This document shows positions 8,773-19,114 of a DNA stretch of 64,000 bases, piece by piece (the stretch's first letter is position 1; every line of letters starts with the position of its first letter). This DNA is from Psychrobacter sp. UBA3480 (lineage in GTDB: Bacteria > Pseudomonadota > Gammaproteobacteria > Pseudomonadales > Moraxellaceae): NCBI RefSeq assembly GCF_002377945.1, contig NZ_DFQV01000022.1, forward strand, positions 14,832-78,831. The letters are read 5' to 3'. Position numbers and translations under genes: made by a program. The notes below the pieces were generated by a model, which had not been told where the DNA came from, searched no databases, and saw nothing but the letters and a program-made list of their open reading frames with translations.

Positions 8773-9705
8773 TTATTCTTTATTTGTCGACACGAGAGTA
8801 GGACTGGGCTCTTCTTTGATTAAAATCTTTGCCAAAAACAAACCAAGCTCAAACAACAACCACATCGGAATCGCTAGCATGAGCATCGATACGCCATCGG
8901 GCGGCGTGACAACGGCAGCCACAGCAAAACAGCCCACAATGATATAACGACGTTTTTCTTCTAAGCTCTGAATGGAGACAATACCTGCCAATATCAATAG
9001 CAAAGTAACGACTGGAATTTCAAACGTTAAGCCGAATACCATAAATAATTTTAAGGCAAAACTAAGATAGCTGTCGATATCCGTCATGGGTAGTACGTTT
9101 TGCGGGGCAAACATAATGAAGAACTTTAAGACCCCTTTGAGCACAATAAAGTAAGAAAAAGCCACACCAGCATAAAACAGAAATATAGAGGATAGCAGCA
9201 CTGGAATGGCGATTTTCTTTTCTTTTTTATACAGACCGGGCGCTACAAATGACCAAATTTGATAAAGGATATAGGGCATCGCCAAAAACGCGGCTACGAA
9301 TACGGTCAGACGTATCGGTGCCATAAAGTTTGACGTGATATCGGTGGCAATCATGGTCGAATTGGCGGGTAACTGCGCAACCAGTGGGTCAGATAAAAAG
9401 TTGTATAGCTCGCGCGAATATCCAACTAAACCTAAAAATATTATCAGTACTGCCACACATATTTTGATCAAATGCCGACGCAGCTCAATCAAATGCTCGG
9501 TAATAGGCATATCAGCCAAAGGGCTTAAAACATCATCTGATTTTTTATCTTGAGTGGTATTGGTCGTTGCTGAAGTATCTTGATTAAGAGTGTCTTTATT
9601 AAAGGTGGTTTGATCAATAGCTTCTTGAGCAATAACATCTTGGTCAGTAATGGCAGAAACAGCGATTTTCTCTTGACGACTTTTTTTGCGCTTGAATAAT
9701 GACAT
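8773..9705 (-). CDS. tatC: Sec-independent protein translocase TatC
   Basis: Inner-membrane core of the twin-arginine translocase, which binds twin-arginine signal peptides together with TatB. The hallmark ITEHLIELRRHLI is followed by six membrane segments and the conserved blocks FLAMPYILYQIWSFVAPGLY and FGLTFEIPV. Start: ATG 9703-9705 overlaps the tatB stop (TGATG) and has AGGAGA at a good distance; a TTG one codon earlier is also open. The 310-residue protein has roughly 55 extra residues before the TatC domain, hydrophilic and rich in Asp, Gln and Thr, which E. coli TatC lacks. Confidence 0.95.
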   Translation of the reverse strand: MSLFKRKKSRQEKIAVSAITDQDVIAQEAIDQTTFNKDTLNQDTSATTNTTQDKKSDDVLSPLADMPITEHLIELRRHLIKICVAVLIIFLGLVGYSRELYNFLSDPLVAQLPANSTMIATDITSNFMAPIRLTVFVAAFLAMPYILYQIWSFVAPGLYKKEKKIAIPVLLSSIFLFYAGVAFSYFIVLKGVLKFFIMFAPQNVLPMTDIDSYLSFALKLFMVFGLTFEIPVVTLLLILAGIVSIQSLEEKRRYIIVGCFAVAAVVTPPDGVSMLMLAIPMWLLFELGLFLAKILIKEEPSPTLVSTNKE

Positions 9706-10400
9706 CAATCAGTCTCCTGTTTATGGTCAGAAGTCTGCATGTTGGTAGGACTGTTGAGTAAGGCATCCGCTTTATAGTTTGGCACATATGGTGGCATTGG
9801 GAGCCGACGTGCTTTGTCATAAGCACCAAGTCGAAACCACATATTTTCCCACGGTCGGGTAGTGATGGTCTGAACAACTGGCGCTGCCTTGGCATTATCG
9901 CTCACATTTGCATCATCTATATTGTCACCGCTGTGACCACGCTTCGATAATTGACCGTTTTCTAATGTATCTGGCTGCTCGTCAGTGGTATAAGCATAGT
10001 CGAACGCTTTTGGCGTGGCTGACGGCTGTTTTTGTATGTGGCTATTTTTATGAGCTTCGTCACCCTTGCTGTTTTCAGCATTCGTAGATGCTTCAGAAGC
10101 TATCGAAGCAGGACTATGTGAGCTTTCAAAAGCTTTCATATTGCCGCGCATTTCAGCCATCTCACGCCTCATTTCCGCTTCGGTCTGGCGAATTTTGGCG
10201 AGCTCTTTTTGCATTTGCTGACGCGTCTCAGCCAAGTCAAGCTCAGCCTCTATTTCAGACTGCAATGTTGAGACTGTGCGGCGAATTTTGGCGTACCATT
10301 GCCCAGCTGTGCGCGCTGCCTGCGGCAGTTTTTCTGGGCCCAGTACGATTAGGGCGATAACGCCAAAGAGGAGTAGTTCAGAAAACCCGATATCAAACAT
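9705..10400 (-). CDS. tatB: Sec-independent protein translocase TatB
   Basis: Single-span membrane subunit of the Tat receptor complex. MFDIGFSELLLFGVIALIVLGPEKLP is split here as the short membrane helix (about 1-20) and the GPEKLP hinge, both diagnostic of TatB; the Glu in FSELL is the conserved polar residue. An amphipathic helix runs to about residue 100, followed by a long low-complexity tail, making 231 residues in all versus 171 in E. coli. It lies 26 bp after tatA, and its stop overlaps the tatC start. Confidence 0.95.
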   Translation of the reverse strand: MFDIGFSELLLFGVIALIVLGPEKLPQAARTAGQWYAKIRRTVSTLQSEIEAELDLAETRQQMQKELAKIRQTEAEMRREMAEMRGNMKAFESSHSPASIASEASTNAENSKGDEAHKNSHIQKQPSATPKAFDYAYTTDEQPDTLENGQLSKRGHSGDNIDDANVSDNAKAAPVVQTITTRPWENMWFRLGAYDKARRLPMPPYVPNYKADALLNSPTNMQTSDHKQETD

Positions 10401-10426
10401 AATGGTCCGATGTCACTGTTTAGATG

Positions 10427-10666
10427 CTATACGTTATGCTTATCATCAACCTTGGTGGTTGAGCGCTCTTCAGTGTGTGCCGTTGCATCGTGGTCAAGAA
10501 CCGCGTGTTTTTTGGCATGCTCTGTATTTTCATCTTTAACAGCTTCTTTAAAGCCTTTGACAGCACCGCCCAAATCTTTACCAGCATTTCTGAGTTTTGA
10601 GGTGCCAAACACGACAACGACAACGACCAATAGTATCAGCCAATGTGTAATAGAAAAACTACCCAT
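10427..10666 (-). CDS. tatA: Sec-independent protein translocase TatA
   Basis: Pore-forming subunit of the twin-arginine translocase, 79 residues. It opens [20 protein letters not shown], then [21 protein letters not shown], the conserved FGxxKLxxxGxDLG hinge and amphipathic helix of TatA/E. The ATG at 10666 has AAGGATACCATT in front, so the 23 codons upstream in the same frame are not coding. It is the first gene of tatABC. hisIE lies 205 bp upstream on the same strand, a neighbourhood common in proteobacteria. Confidence 0.95.
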   Translation of the reverse strand: MGSFSITHWLILLVVVVVVFGTSKLRNAGKDLGGAVKGFKEAVKDENTEHAKKHAVLDHDATAHTEERSTTKVDDKHNV

Positions 10667-10871
10667 AATGGTATCCTTGTGACTTGGTTTTGTGACTTGG
10701 TTTTCAGTCTTTATATGCCTGCTTTTAGTTTGCAAAAAGGTCTATCTAGCAAACAAAAAGCATCGACATATAATGCGAGATAAAACAGAGCTATATTATA
10801 ACCTGCACTTATTACAAATAGGTGAAAGCAACAATAATCTAATAAAATAGACGTTTATTTTTTATTTAGGC

Positions 10872-11729
10872 TTATCTAGCGGCTTTTTCATCGATACCGG
10901 ATAACCCAAAACGTCTGCCTAGCTCGTTTAACACAGCATCCGACTCTATATCAAACCATGCTAGCCCAACCAAGGTATGGAACCAGACATCGGCGACTTC
11001 ATAGATCAGCTCATGACGCGCTTCATCGTAGCTTGCTTTGTCTGTACTCTCATCGCAGTTAGCAAAATCTTTGGCAGCGATGATACTCTCTGTGCTCTCT
11101 TCACCAACTTTTTCTAATATCTTATTTAATCCTTTAGCATATAGACTGGCCACATAAGAGCTGTCGGCATCGGCTTGTTTGCGCTCTGCTAATACGCTAT
11201 CAAGCTGCTGTAGTACAGAGGCTTTATCGACTTGTGCTTGAGCAATATCAGGTTGTGCCTGGATAGTATCCGAGTCAGTATTCGCGCCAGTGTTTTCAGT
11301 TTCATGAGTGTCGCTAGTAGATTCATGAAACTGATAAATATCCGCAGGGTCTTTTAATACTTTATCGACGGTCTGCCATTCAGGCGTTTGACCTGATAAA
11401 TCCAGACGTTGATAAAAGCAAGACTCACGTCCTGTATGGCAAGCAATGCCACCAGCCTGAGTGACACTAAGCACAATCACATCTGCATCACAGTCTAGAC
11501 GAATATCATGCACAGTTTGTGTATGGCCTGATGACTCACCTTTATGCCACAGCTTGGCACGTGAGCGTGAAAAATAAACCGCTGTCTGTGTTTGTGCAGT
11601 GAGCTGTAATGCTTCTGCATTCATCCACGCCATCATCAAAATACGACCTGTCTGATGATCTTGAGTAATTGCAGGAATCAAACCATCATCATTAAAAGTT
11701 ACGGCAGTCAGCCAAGCAGGTAAAGTCAT
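10872..11729 (-). CDS. hisIE: Bifunctional phosphoribosyl-AMP cyclohydrolase / phosphoribosyl-ATP pyrophosphatase
   Basis: Carries out steps 2 and 3 of histidine biosynthesis in the cytosol. HisI domain (about 5-120): [29 protein letters not shown], metal-binding DCDAD (80-83 region), then Cys97-His98 and Cys104 as zinc ligands. HisE domain (about 170-270): VGEESTE with its MazG-like acidic residues and [12 protein letters not shown]. Between them lies a linker of about 45 residues rich in Thr, Asp and Gln, longer than in E. coli HisIE, giving 285 residues. No other his gene is in the window. Confidence 0.95.
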   Translation of the reverse strand: MTLPAWLTAVTFNDDGLIPAITQDHQTGRILMMAWMNAEALQLTAQTQTAVYFSRSRAKLWHKGESSGHTQTVHDIRLDCDADVIVLSVTQAGGIACHTGRESCFYQRLDLSGQTPEWQTVDKVLKDPADIYQFHESTSDTHETENTGANTDSDTIQAQPDIAQAQVDKASVLQQLDSVLAERKQADADSSYVASLYAKGLNKILEKVGEESTESIIAAKDFANCDESTDKASYDEARHELIYEVADVWFHTLVGLAWFDIESDAVLNELGRRFGLSGIDEKAAR

Positions 11730-11899
11730 AATGTATTTGTCGTCTTATAGGTAGAAAGTGAAAAAGAGTGATAAGCAATTATACTACTTATGATTAAAGC
11801 GGGGAGATTATCTGAAATGCTCTGCAATATGATGTCAACTAAATGTGCTATAGAGTGCAACTATGCTAAATGACAGCATACTATTTATAACAAGCGATT

Positions 11900-12367
11900 C
11901 TACAGTCTAAATAAATGCGGATACAGCGCTTCTTTGATCGTGTTATCAAGCTTAGTCACTTTATTGAGGTTAAAGTCGTAACCTCTAAAATGCTGGCGCG
12001 CTTTTGCTACTATCTCGCCCGTGTGCATCCGTGTGACTTTTAGGATTATATTACCGCCATTATCATATATTGGCTCAACACCAACTTCAAATAACAACTC
12101 TTCTCGTACGCGGATACGGCTCACAATATCTAGCTGCAATTTATCAATAATCAAGCCTTGATGGTCTGCGTTGATTTCTTTGACACCTTTAGCGTATAGA
12201 AACCTTAGCCGTGCTTCGGACAATAGCGCTGTCAGAGATTCGACCGTCATGTGTTGTCCTGCGTCGGCTTCCGTATGACGCACACGCATCACTGTCTCAA
12301 AAACAAACAAGTCGTCGTCGAATACTAACTCTTGTTTTGACACACTATCTCCTAGAGTGATGGCCAA
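11900..12367 (-). CDS. Hot-dog-fold thioesterase family protein
   Basis: A 155-residue protein resembling 4-hydroxybenzoyl-CoA thioesterase (4HBT)-type acyl-CoA thioesterases. VMRVRHTEADAGQHMTVESL is the place where the catalytic Asp/Glu region is found (compare R-x-x-D-T-D-x-x-x-H-V-N), and LSEARLRFLYAKG matches the following helix. The usual Asp of the TD(A/P) motif appears to be Glu-Ala-Asp here, so the exact catalytic residue is uncertain. The core strand IVSRIRVREELLFEVGVEPI fits the family. No neighbour suggests a substrate. Confidence 0.7.
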   Translation of the reverse strand: MAITLGDSVSKQELVFDDDLFVFETVMRVRHTEADAGQHMTVESLTALLSEARLRFLYAKGVKEINADHQGLIIDKLQLDIVSRIRVREELLFEVGVEPIYDNGGNIILKVTRMHTGEIVAKARQHFRGYDFNLNKVTKLDNTIKEALYPHLFRL

Positions 12368-12778
12368 ATATGGTTCTATTTATCATGCCGTAGGTTAGCA
12401 GCACTGTTATCGTTATAGCTATACATTACAGCCTAAGTATTCATGGTGAAAAAGCGGGTTTTAATAGTATTTATATAAAGATATAGCTCAGTCTCTACTT
12501 AAGCACAGCTTAGGCTGACATTCAATCTATTTGGATAAAAATCAGCCGTTTTATTAAGGCTTTTAAGAGAGCTGCTATCGCTTATTTGATGCTGATTACT
12601 TGTCTATATTGTCTACTAAAACCTCGCCAAAACTTTACTTGGCAAAACAAGGCACTATCTGCTAAAATAGCGCCTCCCACCTCGAGGCAAATAGAGTTTT
12701 AGTGGTTATTTATATAACGATTATTCAGTATGACTATTTGACGACCAGGTTCTAAAACAGAAAAAGAGGCAAATCATC
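12368..12778. other. Intergenic region upstream of rpmI
   Basis: 411 bp between divergent genes. It contains the rpmI promoter at 12639-12668 and a leader of about 105 nt before rpmI. infC, which precedes rpmI in many bacteria, is not here. I see nothing else definite. Confidence 0.6.
12639..12668 (+). promoter_or_regulatory. Sigma-70 promoter of rpmI-rplT
   Basis: TTGGCA (12639-12644), 18-bp spacer, TAAAAT (12663-12668). Transcription would start near 12675, leaving a leader of about 105 nt. In E. coli, L20 represses this operon through the leader; I cannot tell by eye whether an L20 site exists here. Confidence 0.6.
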
Positions 12779-12976
12779 ATGAAAGTTAAGATGAAAACCA
12801 GAAGCGGCGCAGCTAAACGCTTCAAAAAAACAGCGAATGGCTTCAAGCGTAAGCAAGCATTCAAAAGCCATATTTTGACCAAGAAATCAGCTAAGCGTAT
12901 TCGCCAATTGCGTGGTCTTAAGTTGGTACATAAATCTGACGAAGCAGCAGTTCGTCGTATGTGCCCATACATCTAA
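12779..12976 (+). CDS. rpmI: 50S ribosomal protein L35
   Basis: Small basic protein of 65 residues. The sequence [21 protein letters not shown] and the closing RRMCPYI are standard L35. AGAGG stands eight bases before the ATG. rplT follows 135 bp later, in the conserved rpmI-rplT order. Confidence 0.97.
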   Translation: MKVKMKTRSGAAKRFKKTANGFKRKQAFKSHILTKKSAKRIRQLRGLKLVHKSDEAAVRRMCPYI

Positions 12977-13111
12977 TAGCCTACTGTCATCTATCTTTGA
13001 TTGAAAACTATCTGATGAAATGATATTTGACTTTGCAATCTGACAATGATGTTTGTTATTTAACGGCATCATCACTCGCTTAACAGTGATTAAAAAATCT
13101 TGGAGTAAATT

Positions 13112-13468
13112 ATGGCCCGTGTAAAACGTGGTGTACAGGCAAATCGCCGTCACAAAAAAATCTTAAAGCGCGCAAAAGGCTACTACGGTGCCCGTTCACG
13201 TGTTTACCGCGTAGCGGTACAGGCAGTGACCAAAGCTGGTCAATATGCTTATCGTGACCGTCGCAACAAGAAACGTACTTTCCGTCGTCTTTGGATCGCA
13301 CGTATCAATGCTGGTGCACGCTTAAACGGCTTAAGCTATAGCCGCTTTATCAATGGCATGAAAAAAGCAAACATCGCAATCGATCGTCGCGTTCTAGCAG
13401 ACATCGCTATGCATGATGCAGCGACTTTCACAGCATTGGTCGAAAAAGCAAAAGCGGAATTGGCCTAA
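13112..13468 (+). CDS. rplT: 50S ribosomal protein L20
   Basis: 118 residues, normal length. It begins [19 protein letters not shown] and carries the conserved block [20 protein letters not shown]. It binds 23S rRNA early in 50S assembly and, in enterics, represses its own operon. TTGGAG precedes the ATG. An intrinsic terminator follows 100 bp downstream, before pheS. Confidence 0.97.
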   Translation: MARVKRGVQANRRHKKILKRAKGYYGARSRVYRVAVQAVTKAGQYAYRDRRNKKRTFRRLWIARINAGARLNGLSYSRFINGMKKANIAIDRRVLADIAMHDAATFTALVEKAKAELA

Positions 13469-14851
<1,383 letters not shown>

Positions 14852-14869
14852 AGTTTTCCTTATAACTAT

Positions 14870-14977
14870 TATAGTCAGTTTAATTTATTTTAGATGCACG
14901 GAAGGCGAGTGAAAGTGCTACAAATCGTAGACTGAACGAGCCTGACGCTGTATCTAATTTATATAGGATTGACTATA
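14870..14977. repeat. 108-bp palindromic MITE-like element between pheS and pheT
   Basis: The ends are imperfect terminal inverted repeats of about 28 bp: both start TATAGTCA and both contain TTAGATRCA 20-28 bases in. The inner part is also roughly symmetric (AGGC...CTAC, loop AAATC, GTAG...GCCT, with the loop at 14922-14926 at the exact centre). In RNA the whole element could fold into one long hairpin. It encodes nothing. TA at each end would fit an IS630/Tc1-type target duplication, but the symmetry makes that unprovable here. No second copy was seen in the window. Confidence 0.65.
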
Positions 14978-15040
14978 GCAAGTGAATTCGCCAAGCTTTA
15001 CTCCAACATCTTTATTATAAAATTCTGATCCGAGATATTT

Positions 15041-17452
15041 ATGAAAATTAGCGAACAGTGGCTACGTCAGTGGGTAAACCCTACAAATACTAGCGAACAG
15101 TTAGCCGAACAGTTGACTATGGCAGGTCTTGAGATTGATGATCGCTATGCGGTTGCCCGTGCTTTTAGCGGTGTGGTTGTCGGTGAAGTCATCAGCGTTG
15201 AGCAGCATCCTGATGCAGATAAATTACGTGTCACTCAGGTAAATACCGGTGATGCTGAGCCGCTACAAATTGTCTGCGGCGCGCCCAATGTGACCGTCGG
15301 TATGAAAGCACCGGTTGCTACCGTTGGTGCGGTATTACCAAGCGATGACGCTAGTAATGGTAAAGCGGGCTTTAAAATTAAAAAAAGCAAACTACGCGGT
15401 GTTGCCTCAAACGGCATGCTATGCGGCGCTTCTGAAATTGATTTAGTCGATGATATAGATGGCTTGCTTGAGCTGCCTGAAGATGCACCAGTTGGTACAG
15501 ATATTCGCGAATATCTAGGTTTAGATAATCAAATATTGGATATCTCTATCACCCCAAACCGTGGTGATTGCTTTAGCGTACGTGGTATCGCTCGTGAAAT
15601 ATCTGTCATCAACGACTTACCTGTACAAATGCCAGAAATCTCGGCCAATACAGCTGGCACTGCTGCAACGCCAGCTGTGACAGTCGATGCAAAGGAAGCG
15701 TGTCCTCGCTATCTGTTGCAATCGATTCGCAATATTGATCGTAGCATTGATACTCCGAAATGGATGCAAGATGCGCTGGTACAGTCAGGACTACGTTCAC
15801 ACAACTTCTTGGTCGATGTGACCAACTATGTATTGATGGAATTGGGTCAACCGTTACATGCGTTTGACGCAGACACGATCGAAGGTGATATCGTTGTACG
15901 TTTGGCACAGCCTGATGAAACCATTACTTTGCTGAATGAGCAAACCGTTACCTTGACGGGTGATGAGCTTGTGATTGCTGATGATAAAGGTGCCTTGGCA
16001 CTGGCTGGTATTATGGGTGGTCAGCGTAGCAGTGTCACTGATAGCACTACCAATATCGTTGTAGAAAGTGCTTTCTTTAATCAGCTCGCTATCGCTGCGC
16101 GCGCACGCCGTTTTGGGCTACATACGGACGCATCACAGCGTTTTGAGCGCGGCGTCGACTTTGAATTGCCAGCATTGGCGTTGGCACGAGCTTGTGATTT
16201 AATCACCAGTATTACTGGCGGGGAAGCAGGTCAAATAGTCACGGCCGAAAACCTTGAGCATTTGCCAGCACGCGCACCGATTACATTGCCAATCGCGAAA
16301 GTTCGTGATGTCATTGGGATTGATATTGAGCCATCTGAGATGGTACGTATCTTGACCCAACTGGGTTTTGACGTAGAGCAGCAGAGCGATTCACTGATTT
16401 GTAAGCCACCATCTTATCGTTTTGATATGAGTATCAAAGAAGACTTAATCGAAGAGATTGCTCGTATCTATGGCTACGACAATATTCCAAGCGTCCTGCC
16501 ACATTTGCAAGTCAGTATGGATTATGATGATACTGCAGATTTGACGCATGAGATGAAGCTATCATTAGTCGACAACGGCTATATGGAAGCGATTAGCTTT
16601 AGCTTTAGTGATGCAAAACTAGAAGCATTGCTTGACGACGAAGCGCTAGGGGAGGTGTTGGCACTGGCAAACCCTATCTCTAGTGATTTAGCCGTTATGC
16701 GTCGTACCTTGCTATCGAGCCTACTGCCTTGCGTTCAATATAACTTGAATCGTCAGCAGCCGCGCGTACGTTTTTTTGAAACGGGTCTTAGCTTTGTTGG
16801 ACAAAGTATTAGTGACTTAGTACAAACGCCAAGTATTGCTTTAGTCGCAGTTGGTGATATATGGAGCGAGCAAGCTTATCAAAACCGCGCCTTAGATTTT
16901 TATGACCTAAAGCATGATATTGAGCAGCTATTACCAGCACAAATCGATAGCGCACGTATCCGCTATGAGCGTAGTACGCTGAGTTTCCTGCATCCAGGAC
17001 AAAGCGCTGAGTTATACATCGATGATATATACGTTGGTTGGTTGGGTCAGTTGCACCCAAATACTGCTAAGCAGTTAGATCTGCCGACTACATGGGTCGC
17101 TCAATTGTCACTGGCACCGCTATTGACGATTGCACGTGAGCAGCATGCTATCACGACACCAAGCAAATTCCCGCAAGTACGCCGCGATATTGCTATCTTG
17201 GTAGACAGTGACATCAGTTTGCAAACACTAGAGACAACGGTGCGAACTGCGGCAGGTGATTTGTTAACTGATTTTTGGTTATTTGATGTTTATCAAGGTG
17301 ACAAAGTACCAGCAGGTCAGCGCTCACTAGCGTTTGCACTGATATGGCAAGATAGTACGCAAACATTGTCTGACGAAGCCGTCAAGACTGTCACAGATAA
17401 AGTGGTACAAGCGCTAACTGACCAGCATTCTGTACAGCTGCGCGACAGCTAA
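15041..17452 (+). CDS. pheT: Phenylalanine-tRNA ligase beta subunit
   Basis: Beta chain of PheRS with editing and tRNA-binding roles, 803 residues (family about 795). Domains in order: N-terminal MKISEQWLRQWVNP, EMAP-like tRNA-binding domain (about 40-150; VISVEQHPDADKLRV), B3/B4 editing domain (about 210-385), B5 domain (about 400-475), catalytic-like core, and FDX-ACB anticodon-binding domain (about 708-800; SKFPQVRRDIAILV). It is separated from pheS by 189 bp, most of which is the palindromic element, whereas in most relatives the genes almost touch. Confidence 0.97.
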   Translation: MKISEQWLRQWVNPTNTSEQLAEQLTMAGLEIDDRYAVARAFSGVVVGEVISVEQHPDADKLRVTQVNTGDAEPLQIVCGAPNVTVGMKAPVATVGAVLPSDDASNGKAGFKIKKSKLRGVASNGMLCGASEIDLVDDIDGLLELPEDAPVGTDIREYLGLDNQILDISITPNRGDCFSVRGIAREISVINDLPVQMPEISANTAGTAATPAVTVDAKEACPRYLLQSIRNIDRSIDTPKWMQDALVQSGLRSHNFLVDVTNYVLMELGQPLHAFDADTIEGDIVVRLAQPDETITLLNEQTVTLTGDELVIADDKGALALAGIMGGQRSSVTDSTTNIVVESAFFNQLAIAARARRFGLHTDASQRFERGVDFELPALALARACDLITSITGGEAGQIVTAENLEHLPARAPITLPIAKVRDVIGIDIEPSEMVRILTQLGFDVEQQSDSLICKPPSYRFDMSIKEDLIEEIARIYGYDNIPSVLPHLQVSMDYDDTADLTHEMKLSLVDNGYMEAISFSFSDAKLEALLDDEALGEVLALANPISSDLAVMRRTLLSSLLPCVQYNLNRQQPRVRFFETGLSFVGQSISDLVQTPSIALVAVGDIWSEQAYQNRALDFYDLKHDIEQLLPAQIDSARIRYERSTLSFLHPGQSAELYIDDIYVGWLGQLHPNTAKQLDLPTTWVAQLSLAPLLTIAREQHAITTPSKFPQVRRDIAILVDSDISLQTLETTVRTAAGDLLTDFWLFDVYQGDKVPAGQRSLAFALIWQDSTQTLSDEAVKTVTDKVVQALTDQHSVQLRDS

Positions 17453-17473
17453 CATTTAGTAAGTATTATACCC

Positions 17474-17513
17474 AATGCTCTGTAGTCTTTTTACCATGAG
17501 GCTACGGAGCATT
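17474..17513 (+). other. Stable hairpin after pheT without a U-tract
   Basis: AATGCTCTGTAG (17474-17485) pairs with CTACGGAGCATT (17502-17513), 12 bp with one G-T pair. No T run follows, so it is not a standard intrinsic terminator. It may protect the pheT mRNA end or slow polymerase. Confidence 0.5.
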
Positions 17514-17667
17514 GCTATTCATAGAATAAGTTAAGTGGTTATTAATAAAGGATTTTAATGAAGACTTTGTTAAAAAATGGTCAAAAAACCTTTATAATAG
17601 CTAGCCTTAACCCTCATACCGCTAAACCATGATATTCGACATCACGACATAGCATAGGAGTCGTACT

Positions 17668-17967
17668 GTGAGCACCTTAACCAAATCTGACATGATTGAG
17701 CATTTAATGAGTCACCTAAACCTAACACGCCAAGAAGGCCGCTGTCTGGTGGAGAACTTTTTTGATGAGCTGTCAGAGAGTTTGATTGATGGCAAAGAGG
17801 TCAAGCTTTCAGGCTTTGGCAACTTTGAGCTTAAAGATAAAAACAGCCGTCCAGGCCGTAACCCGAAAACAGGGGAGCCTGTTGCAGTATCCGCGCGCCG
17901 TGTGGTTACTTTTAAGACAGGGCAGAAATTTCGTCAGAAGGTTGACGAGCGTTTGTTTGATAGCTAA
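17668..17967 (+). CDS. ihfA: Integration host factor alpha subunit
   Basis: DNA-bending nucleoid protein, partner of IhfB. 99 residues with the family blocks [27 protein letters not shown] and the DNA-intercalating loop [10 protein letters not shown]. The start is GTG 17668 with AGGAG seven bases upstream; no ATG lies nearby in frame. It follows pheT as in E. coli, but with its own -10 box TATAAT at 17593-17598. A bidirectional terminator lies 185 bp downstream. Confidence 0.95.
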   Translation: MSTLTKSDMIEHLMSHLNLTRQEGRCLVENFFDELSESLIDGKEVKLSGFGNFELKDKNSRPGRNPKTGEPVAVSARRVVTFKTGQKFRQKVDERLFDS

Positions 17968-18151
17968 TACCTAGTTTGGCACTGCGCTGAACGATAGTGT
18001 GTCTGTTTTATCGTGAGTTTATAAGAATGCTAGTGCGTATTTGCACTTAGTTATTTTTGCGTACATCTATGTATTTCGATATTGCAGCACGCATCGCATA
18101 TTAGAGTTATCTATAAAGTAGAAACCTACTAAAATCATAAATAATAGACAT

Positions 18152-18182
18152 AAAAAAAGAGAGCATAGGCTCTCTTTTTTTT
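18152..18182. terminator. Bidirectional terminator (ihfA / lipoprotein gene)
   Basis: AAAAAAAGAGAGC pairs perfectly with GCTCTCTTTTTTT around the loop ATAG. It lies between the convergent ihfA and the acidic lipoprotein gene. Confidence 0.85.
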
Positions 18183-18213
18183 ACTACAGTTTATCTATTG
18201 TATGAACAATAAA

Positions 18214-18570
18214 TTACTGAGCTTCTTCAACTACTACTTCGTCAGAAGCTTCAACAGCAGCAGTATCAGTTTCGCTAGCTACGTCTACGCTAGTGGTGTC
18301 GCCGTCTACAGGAACTTCAGCGTCCATTTCGTCAGTAGCAGTTGCTTCTTGAGCATCAGCGATGTCAGCTTCAGCGCCAGCAACAGCAGCGTCAGCATCA
18401 GCAGTCATTTCGCCTTCAGCAGCAGCTTCGTTTAGCTCTTCAGAAGCGTCTTGCACTTCTTCTTGCGCGTCAGATAAATCTTCAGCAGCGTTTTCTTTGC
18501 TGCTATCACAGGCAGTAAGGCCCATAGTTGCAGTCATGATACCAGCTAGAGCAAGTAATTTAAGTTTCAT
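18214..18570 (-). CDS. Small acidic Ala/Glu/Asp-rich lipoprotein
   Basis: 118 residues. A signal peptide (MKLKLLALAGIMTATMGLTAC) ends in the lipobox LTAC with Cys21. The mature part is almost entirely Ala, Glu, Asp, Ser, Thr and Val, very acidic, with no Trp, Tyr or Phe, so it is likely unstructured or a simple helix. It begins with a helical stretch AAEDLSDAQEEVQDASEEL. GGAGAAAACCAT precedes the ATG. Function unknown. It stands alone between a terminator and a long spacer. Confidence 0.8.
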   Translation of the reverse strand: MKLKLLALAGIMTATMGLTACDSSKENAAEDLSDAQEEVQDASEELNEAAAEGEMTADADAAVAGAEADIADAQEATATDEMDAEVPVDGDTTSVDVASETDTAAVEASDEVVVEEAQ

Positions 18571-19114
18571 ATGGTTTTCTCCGGAAAAATGAAATGAGCA
18601 GTAGCAGCAACAAAGGTCGAAATCCGAGATTTCCCAGAATTCAACTAGTCTTAGTCACAGCTACTCAGCTTCCACGCATTCTATAGGTTTTCTAAGTAAA
18701 TAGAAATAGCCTGTACAATTAAGTAACAATAAAATTTAAAATAATATTTTACTTTCTCTATTCGATATACTTTTTAATACAAGAGGCTAGATTAATCGAC
18801 GTATAATCAATGACATCAGAGGGATTAAGACCTCTTTTAGTTCTCATTTTTTGTCTCGAATTTTCGATATTAGCCCCGTTTTTATGGGTAAGAATTGAAT
18901 TAAATAGTCCGATTATGGTCCTATATTACATAAATCCTAGTTAAGTTAGCAATTTTATAGGTTTCTACTTGCTTTTAGGATAGTAGACTAGGTCATAGCG
19001 TAAATTAACTGGCCAAATAATATATAACATCAGTAATGATTAATAGAAGTAGTGGTTAATAGAGATAGTGGTTAGTAGAAATAACGAATCAATCTATATT
19101 TGAGGAATAGAATT
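18571..19114. other. Divergent intergenic region, lipoprotein / ypfJ
   Basis: 544 bp, very AT-rich. It holds the 16-bp tandem repeats at 19041-19088. A 44-codon hydrophobic ORF (18810-18944) has no Shine-Dalgarno sequence and is probably chance. I see no RNA gene. Confidence 0.5.
19041..19088 (+). repeat. Three tandem 16-bp repeats upstream of ypfJ
   Basis: TAATAGAAGTAGTGGT, TAATAGAGATAGTGGT and the weaker TAGTAGAAATAACGAA follow each other without a gap, ending 26 bp before the ypfJ ATG, inside its likely leader or promoter. Confidence 0.7.

Noticed and set aside
18810..18944. 44-codon hydrophobic ORF on the plus strand in the spacer before ypfJ
   Set aside because: No Shine-Dalgarno sequence, and composition expected by chance in AT-rich DNA.
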